64,000 nucleotides of DNA from positions 25,250 through 89,249 of the forward strand of contig CAJJKY010000010.1 of the NCBI GenBank assembly GCA_905188195.1. Direction: 5' to 3'. Below the pieces are notes generated by a model, which did no database searches, was not told the origin of the DNA, and saw only the letters and a program-made list of their open reading frames with translations. A program made the translations under genes and the position numbers. Below are positions 17,200-25,805 of this stretch, one piece after another. This DNA is from Streptococcus parasanguinis (GTDB lineage Bacteria; Bacillota; Bacilli; Lactobacillales; Streptococcaceae). Numbering within the stretch: the stretch's first letter is position 1; each line of letters starts with the position of its first letter.

Positions 17200-17214
17200 C
17201 ATTTTCAGAAAAGT
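17200..17214 (-). promoter_or_regulatory. CodY-like box in the permease leader
   Basis: CATTTTCAGAAAAGT matches AATTTTCWGAAAATT at 13 of 15 positions. It lies about 20-30 bases downstream of the expected transcription start, where CodY could block elongation or open-complex formation. Confidence 0.5.
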
Positions 17215-17238
17215 ATACTTCAAATTTTCATACAATCT

Positions 17239-17267
17239 ACTATACCATGTTTTTAAAAATTGGTCAA
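17239..17267 (-). promoter_or_regulatory. Promoter of the amino-acid permease
   Basis: On the minus strand TTGACC (17262-17267), a 17-bp spacer, then TATAGT (17239-17244), about 65 bp before the start codon. Confidence 0.65.
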
Positions 17268-17300
17268 TCCAGTCCAGAATATTCTGAATTTTATAGATTA

Positions 17301-17334
17301 AAAAGAGTGCTGAAATCTCTTCCAGCACTCTTTT
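17301..17334 (-). terminator. Terminator of the glyQ-glyS-DUF896 operon
   Basis: AAAAGAGTGCTG/CAGCACTCTTTT hairpin three bases past the DUF896 stop, with T-rich flanks. Confidence 0.8.
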
Positions 17335-17336
17335 GC

Positions 17337-17594
17337 TTATGAATTAGGGTCATCGAGACTACGGCCATGCAAACCTTTTTCACGTTGCACTTGGCGTAGT
17401 TTCTCAGGTGTTACATCGTTACCTTCTTCATCCACAATTTTGATCCCTTCGATGTGGTGACGAACCGAACGACGATAACCTTCAATGTATTCTTCACGTA
17501 GTTTTGCTTGTTCCACTGCTTCTTCAGGAGTCAAACCTTCTGTTTTTTTCTTTTTAGCAAGCTCATTGATCCGAGCGATTTTTTCAGGTGTCAT
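17337..17594 (-). CDS. DUF896 family protein (YnzC-like)
   Basis: 85-residue cytoplasmic protein beginning MTPEKIARINELAKKKK, with the conserved GLTPEEAVEQAKLREEYI segment that forms the two-helix core of DUF896, then a polar C-terminal tail. Homologues occur widely in Firmicutes, including YnzC of the Bacillus yneA SOS locus, but no biochemical role is known. It lies 33 bases after glyS and shares its terminator, so it is probably expressed with the glycyl-tRNA synthetase. Confidence 0.88.
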   Translation of the reverse strand: MTPEKIARINELAKKKKTEGLTPEEAVEQAKLREEYIEGYRRSVRHHIEGIKIVDEEGNDVTPEKLRQVQREKGLHGRSLDDPNS

Positions 17595-17627
17595 AATAAA
17601 ACCTACTTTCTACCTGTCATCAGGTAC

Positions 17628-19664
17628 TTATTTTGTGTTCAATTGGTTGAAGGCTGCAACAGCGTTAGCTTTCGCTACAAGGCCTGCAAGAAGGGCCAAA
17701 CGGTTGTTTTTAACCGCCTCATCTTCTGCCATCACCATAGTATTGTCAAAGAAGGCATCAATGACTGGGCTAAGAGCAAAGAGTTGAGTCAATTTGTCAC
17801 TAGCTGCACCAGTCAATTCAAGCTCTTCAATTGCTTTAGCAAGAGCTTTTTCTTGATCATTTTCAAAGAGACTGGCATCGACCGCTACTGAAGCATCTGC
17901 TTTTTCTGCCAAGTTGAAAGCACGTGAGAGGGATTCAACAGCTGCCTTGTAACCATCCGTCTTCGTAGCTTCTGAGAGAGCGTCAGCTACTTCCAACATA
18001 TCTGCCACGACAAAGTTTGAACCAGCAAGAACAGCGTCTTTGATATCTTTTGCTGTGCGTCCCATCATCTTGTCCACACGCGCCTTGATGAAGTTGAGCA
18101 CTTCTGCTTGATTATCATAAGAAAGGCTATCAAATGAAAGAGCGTAAAGGCTGTCAATCAACTCATCCATAGGGATATGCCAGCCAAAGGCATCCAAGAT
18201 ACGGACAATCCCTTGTGTTGCACGACGAAGCGCATAAGGGTCATTGGAACCTGATGGAATCAAGCCTACTGAGAAGAAGGAAAGGAGGGTATCCAATTTA
18301 TCTGCAAGGGCAAGGATGGCACCAACCTTAGTCTCTGGAAGGGCTCCGTCTGCTGAATCAGGAAGGTAGTGCTCACGGATAGCTGTCGCTACCGCAGCAT
18401 CTTCACCAGTGAGAAGGGCGTATTTTTCACCCATGATTCCTTGCAATTCATCGAACTCTCCGACCATACCCGTCAAGAGGTCAAATTTGTAGATTTCAGC
18501 TGCACGAGCGACGGCTGCTCTTTCTTCAGCTGTCAAACCAGCTTGCTCAGCTAGTGACGCTGCAATGACACCAGCACGCGCCATGTGTTCTGAAAGAGAA
18601 CCAATTTTTTCATGGAAGGTCACGTGTGCCAATTTAGCAACCAGGTCTTCAATCTTAAGTTTTTGGTCTTCACGCCAGAAGAATTCACCATCTTCAAGAC
18701 GTGCCACCAAGACTTTTTCATTTCCTCGAACGACATTTTCCAAGTGCTCAGCGTTCCCATTACGGACGGAGATGAAGTTTGGTTTCAGCTGACCATCAAG
18801 GTCACGTACAACAAAGTAACGTTGGTGTGTTTCCATTGATGTCACCAAAACCTCTTCTGGAACGTCTAAATATTTAGTGTCAAAACTTCCCATAAAGGCA
18901 GTTGGGTATTCGACCAAGTTCAAGACTTCATTCAAAAGGCCTTCTTCGATTTGAACTTGAACACCTTGTTCTGCTTCGATAGCCTTGATTTGCTCACGAA
19001 TCATGTTTTCACGTTCTTTGCTATCCGCAATCACGTAAACGGTACGAAGGTCTTCTTCATAAGAATCCGCATTGGTAATTTCCACTTCATGTCCAAGGAA
19101 ACGGTGTCCACGACTCACACGTCCTGACTGGATATCCAAGAAATTAAGGTCAAGCGCTTCATCACCCAAAAGAACGATCAAGGTGTGAACTGGGCGAATG
19201 TATTCAAAGGTGTTGTTAGCCCAGTGCATGCTAACAGGGAAGGTCATTGAAGCAAGCACTTCTGGAAGGCCAGCCAAGACTTCTTTGGCAGGTTTTCCAG
19301 CTTCGTGCTTCGTAACATAAACGTACTCTTCCCCTTTGACTTCACGGAATTCGATATCGTCAACCGTCAAACCTTTCCCACGGACGAATCCTTGAGCCGC
19401 TTTTGAGAAGTTTCCATCTGCATCCAAGGCGATTTTCTTAGAAGGTCCTTTAAAATCTTCGGTCAAATCTGTTTGTTGATCCGCCAAACCAATCACACGG
19501 ACAGCCAAACGGCGGGGCGTTGAGAAGGTTTGAATGCTTTCGTATGAAAGACGGTTGTCATCCAAGAAGGCTGCCATTTTCTCACCCAGTTGTTTTTCAC
19601 TTGGTGTGACAACGTAGGCTGGCAACTCTTCAAGTCCTAGTTCTACTAATAAGTTTTTTGTCAT
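17628..19664 (-). CDS. glyS: Glycine-tRNA ligase beta subunit
   Basis: 678-residue beta chain of the bacterial alpha2beta2 glycyl-tRNA synthetase, which charges tRNA-Gly in protein synthesis. It begins MTKNLLVELGLEELPAYVV, the usual N-terminus, and has an HD-like middle domain and a C-terminal tRNA-binding helical domain. Length matches the family. It is separated from glyQ by an unusually long 209-bp spacer with strong hairpins, rather than the tight spacing usual for this pair. Confidence 0.95.
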   Translation of the reverse strand: MTKNLLVELGLEELPAYVVTPSEKQLGEKMAAFLDDNRLSYESIQTFSTPRRLAVRVIGLADQQTDLTEDFKGPSKKIALDADGNFSKAAQGFVRGKGLTVDDIEFREVKGEEYVYVTKHEAGKPAKEVLAGLPEVLASMTFPVSMHWANNTFEYIRPVHTLIVLLGDEALDLNFLDIQSGRVSRGHRFLGHEVEITNADSYEEDLRTVYVIADSKERENMIREQIKAIEAEQGVQVQIEEGLLNEVLNLVEYPTAFMGSFDTKYLDVPEEVLVTSMETHQRYFVVRDLDGQLKPNFISVRNGNAEHLENVVRGNEKVLVARLEDGEFFWREDQKLKIEDLVAKLAHVTFHEKIGSLSEHMARAGVIAASLAEQAGLTAEERAAVARAAEIYKFDLLTGMVGEFDELQGIMGEKYALLTGEDAAVATAIREHYLPDSADGALPETKVGAILALADKLDTLLSFFSVGLIPSGSNDPYALRRATQGIVRILDAFGWHIPMDELIDSLYALSFDSLSYDNQAEVLNFIKARVDKMMGRTAKDIKDAVLAGSNFVVADMLEVADALSEATKTDGYKAAVESLSRAFNLAEKADASVAVDASLFENDQEKALAKAIEELELTGAASDKLTQLFALSPVIDAFFDNTMVMAEDEAVKNNRLALLAGLVAKANAVAAFNQLNTK

Positions 19665-19748
19665 GTTTTTTCTCCGAAAAATATCTTTTTTTTCCAGTTT
19701 GCCTTATGTGATTGGCACGCAAGCAACCGACTTCGTCGTTTCATTGCT

Positions 19749-19807
19749 AAAATTGGAGCCTAAGGTCTCCAATTTTGCCTGGTATCGTTAGTTTCTCTAA
19801 CGATACC
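19749..19807. other. Tandem hairpins in the glyQ-glyS spacer
   Basis: Two strong inverted repeats: AAAATTGGAG/CTCCAATTTT (19749-19776, 8-base loop) and GGTATCGTTAG/CTAACGATACC (19781-19807, 11 perfect pairs, 5-base loop). Neither is followed by a T run in the direction of glyS transcription, so they are not standard terminators; they may be RNA-processing or stability elements. Confidence 0.7.
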
Positions 19808-19873
19808 TTTATCACTGCGGCAACTGGTTCTGTAGGATTGCTCTATCAGTCAATCCCATCTAATACGCTCTTT

Positions 19874-20791
19874 TTATTCTTCCTCTTCTGCTAGGAGTTT
19901 GGCGCGTGTGGCTTCGTCAAGAAGTGGGTAACCAAGTTTTTTACGTTCTGCAACGAAGGTTTTGGCTACGACACGGGCCAAGTTACGGATGCGGGCAATG
20001 TATCCAGCGCGTTCTGTAACAGAAACAGCACCACGTGCATCTAGCAAGTTAAAGGTATGTGAACATTTCAAAACGTAATCATAGGCCGGGTGAACAAGAC
20101 CCAATTCCAAAGCACGTCCTGCTTCTTTTTCAAATTTTTCGAAGTTTTCAAGAAGCATATCTTGGTCAGAAACTTCAAAGCTGTATTTTGAGTGTTCATA
20201 TTCTGGTTGAAGGAAGATTTCTCCGTATTTAACGCCTGGAGCCCACTCAATATCGTAAACTGAGTCTACCTCTTGGATGTAAGAAGCCAAACGTTCCAAT
20301 CCGTAAGTGACCTCAGAAGTTACCGGACCAGTTGCCAATCCACCAACTTGTTGGAAGTAGGTGAACTGAGTGATTTCCATACCATCAAGCCAAACTTCCC
20401 AACCTAGACCAGCTGAACCAGTTGATGGGTTTTCCCAGTTATCTTCAACGAAACGGATATCGTGTTCCAAAGGATTGATCCCCAATTTTTCCAATGATTC
20501 AAGGTAGAGCTCTTGGATGTTTGATGGTGATGGTTTCATGACCACTTGGAATTGGTGGTGTTGGTAAAGACGGTTGGGGTTTTCTCCGTAACGACCGTCC
20601 GCTGGACGACGTGATGGCTCTACATAAGCCGCATTCCATGGCTCAGGACCAATGGCACGAAGGAAGGTGTAAGGACTCATGGTTCCCGCACCTTTTTCGT
20701 TATCATAAGCCTGCATGAGCATACAACCCTGGTCATTCCAGTATTGCTGCAAAGTAAGGATGATTTCCTGGAAAGTCAATTTTTTAGACAT
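19874..20791 (-). CDS. glyQ: Glycine-tRNA ligase alpha subunit
   Basis: 305-residue catalytic alpha chain of glycyl-tRNA synthetase, beginning MSKKLTFQEIILTLQQYW, with the class II motifs in QPSRRPADGRYGENPNRLYQHHQFQV-type context near residues 58-85. AAAGGAG lies seven bases before the ATG. The gene is under a glycine T-box (21007-21205). A diverged duplicate of its ribosome site and first seven codons lies 173 bp upstream at 20944-20964, so the true transcript has two competing initiation sites. Confidence 0.95.
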   Translation of the reverse strand: MSKKLTFQEIILTLQQYWNDQGCMLMQAYDNEKGAGTMSPYTFLRAIGPEPWNAAYVEPSRRPADGRYGENPNRLYQHHQFQVVMKPSPSNIQELYLESLEKLGINPLEHDIRFVEDNWENPSTGSAGLGWEVWLDGMEITQFTYFQQVGGLATGPVTSEVTYGLERLASYIQEVDSVYDIEWAPGVKYGEIFLQPEYEHSKYSFEVSDQDMLLENFEKFEKEAGRALELGLVHPAYDYVLKCSHTFNLLDARGAVSVTERAGYIARIRNLARVVAKTFVAERKKLGYPLLDEATRAKLLAEEEE

Positions 20792-20886
20792 GTTTTACTC
20801 CTTTTTCTATAATTTCTTGCGACACGAGTCTGCCTCGTCGATTTTACGAAGCAAGACGAGTTAGTACTGCGTCTAGCTCAGGCACC

Positions 20887-20964
20887 CTAGTGCTGAGCGT
20901 GTGGCAGTTCGACTGTAAGGAGGTCTCTGTCACTAACGCAGTGAAAGGTTAGTTTTTTTGACAT
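20887..20964 (-). pseudogene. Duplicated glyQ 5' end / 25-codon leader reading frame
   Basis: After AAGGAG, a frame reads MSKKLTFHCVSD and continues to a TAG after 25 codons. Its first seven residues equal those of glyQ, but codons differ (TCA for TCT, CTA for TTG, ACC for ACT). Similarity to the real glyQ start extends upstream through the ribosome site to a CAAGAAA block, about 53 bases at roughly 75% identity. The ~110 bp between the copies hold GC-rich hairpins (for example GCTCAGGCAC/GTGCTGAGC). It could be a recombination scar or a translated leader peptide. Confidence 0.6.
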
Positions 20965-21006
20965 TGAATACTCCTTATTCATAAAGTTTCTTGTGACTTA
21001 GGATAC

Positions 21007-21205
21007 AAAAAGAACCGTGTCTCTGCTCCTAAGTCCTTTGACCTAGGGGCGTCAGAAACGCGGTTCCACCCTAATTTATTACTTCATTTTATCTTACTTT
21101 ACTCAGCTTTTTACTGAGAGAAAGCGCCACTTGCTTACTTTGCTCTACTTGGCTCTCACTATCCCAAGCTCGCTAGAAAAACGCCGTAAGCCCTTCTTTC
21201 TTGAC
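21007..21205 (-). ncRNA. T-box leader of glyQS (tRNA-Gly responsive)
   Basis: Read on the minus strand the leader contains the T-box core AGGGTGGAACCGCG (21059-21072), which pairs with the acceptor end of uncharged tRNA. The terminator stem GAACCGCGTTTCTG/CAGAGACACGGTTC followed by TTTTT ends at about 21007. Upstream lies a stem I region, with a GGC triplet at 21126-21128 as a candidate glycine specifier; I could not fold stem I fully. Uncharged tRNA-Gly should favour the antiterminator and switch on glyQ. Confidence 0.9.
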
Positions 21206-21209
21206 TAGT

Positions 21210-21237
21210 ATTATAGCAGATTTTTAGTAACTTGTAA
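21210..21237 (-). promoter_or_regulatory. Promoter of the glyQS T-box transcript
   Basis: TTACAA (21232-21237), 16-bp spacer, TATAAT (21210-21215) on the minus strand, immediately upstream of the T-box leader. Confidence 0.7.
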
Positions 21238-21240
21238 ATT

Positions 21241-21276
21241 AAAATCCGCATGAAACAATCGTTTCATACGGATTTT
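21241..21276 (-). terminator. Terminator of the S8 protease gene
   Basis: AAAATCCGTATGAAAC/GTTTCATGCGGATTTT hairpin with a 4-base loop, 25 bases past the protease stop codon. Confidence 0.8.
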
Positions 21277-21301
21277 AGGCTAACAAACAAGGTTGTTTTT
21301 C

Positions 21302-24300
21302 TTATGGACGTCTCGCAGCTCTTGGTTTTTTACCATGAAGTTTTTTCTTGGCATTCTTCAAGGCTGTCAAAGCATCTTTCACATCTTGTTGGCTTGCTCC
21401 TGGATTTGAAAGGATAGTTTGTGCATCCTTGAAGGCTGCTAGGTAAGCTTCTTTTTCTTCATTTCCAGCATAGATGAATTTAGCATTCTTTTCTTGGAAC
21501 TTCAATTCTTCCTTGATGTATTTTTCAAGGCTTGAAAAATCAGTTGCTTTCCCGTTTAATTTTCCTTCCGCACGGCTAAGCTCAGCAAGTGCTTGATTGA
21601 TTTGTTCTTGTTTCACAGTCGGATCAACTGCAAGCAAGGCAACTGTTTGGAAAGCACGATCGTAGTCGCGACGTACTTTTTCTTTGGCATTGGCATAACG
21701 ACCAGTTTTAGTCGTAGCATCGTAAGCCTGCATGGCTTCTTTCAAGGCCGCAACGTTTGAATCTTTCCCATCCAAAGCTTGGCTGGCAGCTTCAAGACTA
21801 GCTAGAGCTTGGTTGACTTGCTCTTGACTAACCTTGTTGGTCAAGGCTGCTTGGGCAGCTTGCAAGGCTTGATCATAGGCTTCCTTCTTATCCGCACTGG
21901 CATTGAAGTATTGCGCTGTCTTTGTAACATCTGCTTGGTTGTTCAAAGCAGCCAAGAGATCCACTTTTGAGATTACTCCAATACGATAATTATTGTTGCG
22001 TCCTGCGACAACTGAGATCACTGGTGCTTCCTCAGCTAGTTCATAGCCTGTAGGAAGAGTTGCAACCAAGGTATATTGACCAGTTGCTACAGATTTACCA
22101 AAGCCATTTTTACCATATTTTTCAGCTGGCAATACAAAGTTTTCACCATCTGCCCCTTTTAATACGATCGTAGCTGCTTTTGAAACCGGTTGATCAAAGC
22201 TGATGCTAACTGGTGCATATTCTAAAGTATTGGCAAGGAAAGCGATCGTTTGGAAACTATTATCCTCTGTCAAATCAAATTCTTGCGTCAAGCTACTGAC
22301 AAATTTCACTTCTGTACGATCATACGTAAAGATTTCTGCAGTATAATGACCAAAGTTCAAGAAGTTAATATCTTTTGTCTTATCAACTGATACGTATTGA
22401 CCATTGCTATCTTTGATTCGGTAAACATACATAGTATCCAAATCTTTGTTCGTTTTAGCGTCACGAACTGCAATTTGAACCCGACCACTATTTTGATCCC
22501 GAACTAAATCAGCTAGTGAAACATAATCTACGTTCCCCGCAAAGTCTTCTACATAGTAGTAGATATTCTTCTTATCGATGTTTTCAGGAAGATCGAAGCT
22601 ACCATCTGCATTGGCCTTGATCACATGGTAATTTTCAAGCGCACGTGTACCATTCTTATCTTCACTGGTTTGGACCATTGTCCCTTTATCATCAAATGGG
22701 GTCACGTAGACGAGTTTTTCAGTTAAGATACCACCATCGCCAACATCTTTGGCTTTACGTGCTACAAACTGTTGAGCCCCATCTTTGAAACGGATATATC
22801 CAGATGTGATCACTGGTTTTTGAGTATCGACTTGAACCTTGAAGGTTGTTGATTGCTCCTCAGCTCCAGGAACCATTGGTGTGTAACGAATGACATAATC
22901 ATATACACCATCTGCTACTGCTTTCCCATTTGCATCGGTACCGTTCCAAGTAGTGTTATCTAGTGTGTAACTGCGTGGGTTCTTTTGGTCACCGTTGAAG
23001 AAGTTCTTACGATGGTCAGATGGAGTTCCTTCCCACAGCGGATTTTTATGTTCCGTATCGCTTGCTGCATAGACCGTTGCATGAAGGTTTTCAATGTTTC
23101 GAAGAGCAACCGTCTTGTATTCAACGAGGTCTTTATTTCCATCTTCATTTGGTGAAATGGCAATGCGAACATTTCCATTCTCATCTAGTTGAAGAGAATG
23201 TGTACCTTCCGCATTTTCTTCAATACCAAGAACGGTCATCCGACGACCATCTCGTTTTCCTTGTGTGAGGAGAAGGTCATTTTGAAGGGTAACAAGCGCA
23301 GAAACGTTGGCACTAGAGGAGATATTCAAATCTTTTGGAACATGATAGTAGAATCCATCTTTTCCTTCGCGAACCAAATCATAGATTGGTTTTTCAACAG
23401 CTGGAAGGTTTTGGAATTCTCCCTTGAATCCCATAAACGGCAAGCTGACCACATCCCCATCATCTGCCGGATCGACAAAGCGAACAAATCCTTCAAGGAA
23501 ATAGCCGTTCGGCATTTCTTTGCTCAACTCTTCTGTGAATTTACTTGTATCGACTTTCACCGTAACCGTTTCAGAGCTATGCGCTTTCACAGTTACTTCA
23601 GGCCAAGCAGTTTCTGTTAATTTACGTGGGCGGAGGGTAAATTTACCATCTTTCACTTCATCTGTGTCAGTATTCACCAACATTTTCAAGGTACGATCGG
23701 TATCTGAAATATTGTGAACCGTCACATCAAAGGTAAAGCTATCTCCAACGTTACCAAGAGTAACGCTTGGGTAGTTGTTTTCACCAGTCACATACAAGTC
23801 TGTTGAAACAGCCGCTGCTGTATCGACAACCCCTGCTCCTTGTTGGCGAGGAGAAGTATAAGCACCAGTTTCTTTGTTAACATGCGGTTTAGCCGTAGAC
23901 ATAATCAAGGCTTTGACAGTTGCAGAAACTTGTTCAGGAGTCAATTCTGGGTGGTTCTTCACAAGGTATTCTTTGACCAAAGCTGCCACACCTGCTACGT
24001 GAGGAGAGGCCATACTAGTACCACTCATATCCCCGTAGGTATTGTCATTCAAAGAAGAGAAGATATTCCCACCAGGTGCTGTGACATCTGGTTTCAACTG
24101 ACCATCTGTTGTTACACCCCAGCTTGAGAAATCAGACAATTGGTCTGCTTCTGGAGATGGACGGTTGGCCATGGTATTGTTAAAGACAACTTTGTAAGAT
24201 CCAGCTTTAAGAGCTTCTCCATAGCGTTTTGAAATGAAGACAGATGGAATTTTCTTAGCATCTCCATCAATTGCCATACCTAGGTTGGAGCCTTCCACAT

Positions 24301-25720
24301 TATTGTAGACCAAGGCTCCTGCTGCACCATGATGGAAGGCATTGGCAATCTTTTCTGAGAATGGAATTTCCCCACGTTGGATTAAGGCCAATTTACCGGT
24401 AAGGTCTAGATCTTTAAAATCATCTTCTTTCCCAAGACCAACTGATACATATTCGTACTCTTTGCCTTTTTCAAAATCAGCATCTGCAGCAGATTTACTG
24501 TAATCAAATTTTCCGTTATCCGCTTCTGCATTGCCTTCCAAACCTTTGACTTCAAAAACTTCTGTTGTAATGATGTTGTTATTGATAGAAGCAACAGAGA
24601 TAGAGTCCTCTACCGTTGATGGATTTCCAACCAAACCGTAATCTGGATTTTCTGCTGCTGGTCTAGAATAACCATTCCCAAAAGTATTGCTATTTCCTGC
24701 AGAGATTAGGACAGATACCCCTTTAGCACGCGCTCGTTTAATGGCATCCACAATATCTGAATCAGCATTGACCATAGAACCAGTAGTAGATCCAAGACTC
24801 ATATTGATGGTATCGGCACCAAGAGCTACAGCATCATCAATTGCTTTTACATAAAGGGCAGAACCCGTTGTTTTTTGACGATCTGAAAAGACACGCATAA
24901 ACATAACTTGCGCTTCTGGTGCTACACCATAGATCTTTTCACCGTTTCCTGCTTCTTTATCAGGATTCCCTGTTGCAATCCCTGTAACGTGCATCCCATG
25001 GGAATCTCTTTCGGCCTCTTTGATATTGTCGGTCCCATCAAAGTAGTCATAAGCATAGACAACCTTGTCGTTGTACCATTTACCATAATCGATTCCTGCC
25101 GCTTTTTTAGCAGCTTCGATTTCTTCTTGATTTTTAAACTTAGCTTTTGAAGGATCGGTAATCCGAAGAACCTCGTGGTTCACATCCAAGCCAGAGTCGA
25201 TGACGGCGACAACCATCCCTTCCCCTTTATAGCCTTGCTTCCAGGTTTGGGGAACAGTAATAATTTCGTCACTTTCGATGCTTTGAGGTTTTTCAGCTGC
25301 CTCATGGCGATTCGTTGTTTCTGAACTTGTCGCAGAAGCCACTTCTGTTGCTTTTTCTACAGGTTTTTCCGCTACTTCCGGTTTTGTTTCTGGAACAGTA
25401 GCTGCCTCTTTCGGAGCTTCTGTTTTTTCAACAAGAGCTGCTTCTGTTGCATACGTTGTCTTTTCAGCAACTGTTGCTTCTTTTGCAACTTCTACTTTCT
25501 CACTAGCAACTGCTGTATTTGCTTCTCTTGCTTGTGAATGCTGTTCTCCAGCAGGTGCCTGTTGAGTAGTGGCTACAAGCTGTGTTCCAGCACTTGTTTG
25601 GCTGGCTGCTTGTTCTTCAGCACTCGCTTGTGCAGATCCAAATACCAAAACAGCCCCTAATAAAACTGAGGCTACACCAAATTTGTATTTTCTTAATGAA
25701 AAACGTTCTTGTCTATTCAT
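21302..25720 (-). CDS. prtA: Secreted subtilisin-like serine protease (PrtA/C5a-peptidase type), no LPXTG
   Basis: 1472-residue S8 family protease. The N-terminus has a YSIRK-type signal (FSLRKYKFGVASVLLG) and probable cleavage after ASA near residue 34, then an Ala/Glu/Thr/Lys-rich stretch to about residue 150. Catalytic residues are Asp175 (AVIDSGLD), His241 (SHGMHVTG) and Ser569 (GTSMASPHVAG), with oxyanion Asn343. A PA domain insert (about 430-510) and Fn3-like domains follow. The last ~230 residues hold three FIVAR-type helical repeats. It ends KKLHGKKPRAARRP with no LPXTG, hydrophobic segment or lysine-rich sorting tail in any frame. It probably feeds peptide nutrition or modifies host proteins. 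The name prtA is by domain likeness. Confidence 0.88.
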   Translation of the reverse strand: MNRQERFSLRKYKFGVASVLLGAVLVFGSAQASAEEQAASQTSAGTQLVATTQQAPAGEQHSQAREANTAVASEKVEVAKEATVAEKTTYATEAALVEKTEAPKEAATVPETKPEVAEKPVEKATEVASATSSETTNRHEAAEKPQSIESDEIITVPQTWKQGYKGEGMVVAVIDSGLDVNHEVLRITDPSKAKFKNQEEIEAAKKAAGIDYGKWYNDKVVYAYDYFDGTDNIKEAERDSHGMHVTGIATGNPDKEAGNGEKIYGVAPEAQVMFMRVFSDRQKTTGSALYVKAIDDAVALGADTINMSLGSTTGSMVNADSDIVDAIKRARAKGVSVLISAGNSNTFGNGYSRPAAENPDYGLVGNPSTVEDSISVASINNNIITTEVFEVKGLEGNAEADNGKFDYSKSAADADFEKGKEYEYVSVGLGKEDDFKDLDLTGKLALIQRGEIPFSEKIANAFHHGAAGALVYNNVEGSNLGMAIDGDAKKIPSVFISKRYGEALKAGSYKVVFNNTMANRPSPEADQLSDFSSWGVTTDGQLKPDVTAPGGNIFSSLNDNTYGDMSGTSMASPHVAGVAALVKEYLVKNHPELTPEQVSATVKALIMSTAKPHVNKETGAYTSPRQQGAGVVDTAAAVSTDLYVTGENNYPSVTLGNVGDSFTFDVTVHNISDTDRTLKMLVNTDTDEVKDGKFTLRPRKLTETAWPEVTVKAHSSETVTVKVDTSKFTEELSKEMPNGYFLEGFVRFVDPADDGDVVSLPFMGFKGEFQNLPAVEKPIYDLVREGKDGFYYHVPKDLNISSSANVSALVTLQNDLLLTQGKRDGRRMTVLGIEENAEGTHSLQLDENGNVRIAISPNEDGNKDLVEYKTVALRNIENLHATVYAASDTEHKNPLWEGTPSDHRKNFFNGDQKNPRSYTLDNTTWNGTDANGKAVADGVYDYVIRYTPMVPGAEEQSTTFKVQVDTQKPVITSGYIRFKDGAQQFVARKAKDVGDGGILTEKLVYVTPFDDKGTMVQTSEDKNGTRALENYHVIKANADGSFDLPENIDKKNIYYYVEDFAGNVDYVSLADLVRDQNSGRVQIAVRDAKTNKDLDTMYVYRIKDSNGQYVSVDKTKDINFLNFGHYTAEIFTYDRTEVKFVSSLTQEFDLTEDNSFQTIAFLANTLEYAPVSISFDQPVSKAATIVLKGADGENFVLPAEKYGKNGFGKSVATGQYTLVATLPTGYELAEEAPVISVVAGRNNNYRIGVISKVDLLAALNNQADVTKTAQYFNASADKKEAYDQALQAAQAALTNKVSQEQVNQALASLEAASQALDGKDSNVAALKEAMQAYDATTKTGRYANAKEKVRRDYDRAFQTVALLAVDPTVKQEQINQALAELSRAEGKLNGKATDFSSLEKYIKEELKFQEKNAKFIYAGNEEKEAYLAAFKDAQTILSNPGASQQDVKDALTALKNAKKKLHGKKPRAARRP

Positions 25721-25750
25721 AGAAACTCCCCTTATATTTTAATAGTAACT

Positions 25751-25777
25751 ATTATAACGCAAAATTATCTGAAAATT
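25751..25777 (-). promoter_or_regulatory. Protease promoter -10 with overlapping CodY-like box
   Basis: TATAAT at 25751-25756 (minus strand) lacks a good -35 hexamer. The -35/spacer position is occupied by AATTATCTGAAAATT (25763-25777), a 14 of 15 match to the CodY box AATTTTCWGAAAATT. CodY bound here would cover the promoter, so repression by branched-chain amino acids/GTP is the likely control. Confidence 0.6.
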
Positions 25778-25805
25778 CATTCAAAAAACAAAATGTAACA
25801 CAAAT

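Noticed and set aside
19661..19744. 27-codon minus-strand frame (MKRRSRLLACQSHK...) whose stop overlaps the glyS start
   Set aside because: No Shine-Dalgarno precedes it and it lies among hairpins. The ATGA overlap alone is not enough to call a leader peptide.
21277..21301. Possible frameshifted LPXTG anchor after the protease stop
   Set aside because: Only 25 bases separate the stop from the terminator hairpin, and no frame encodes an anchor motif.
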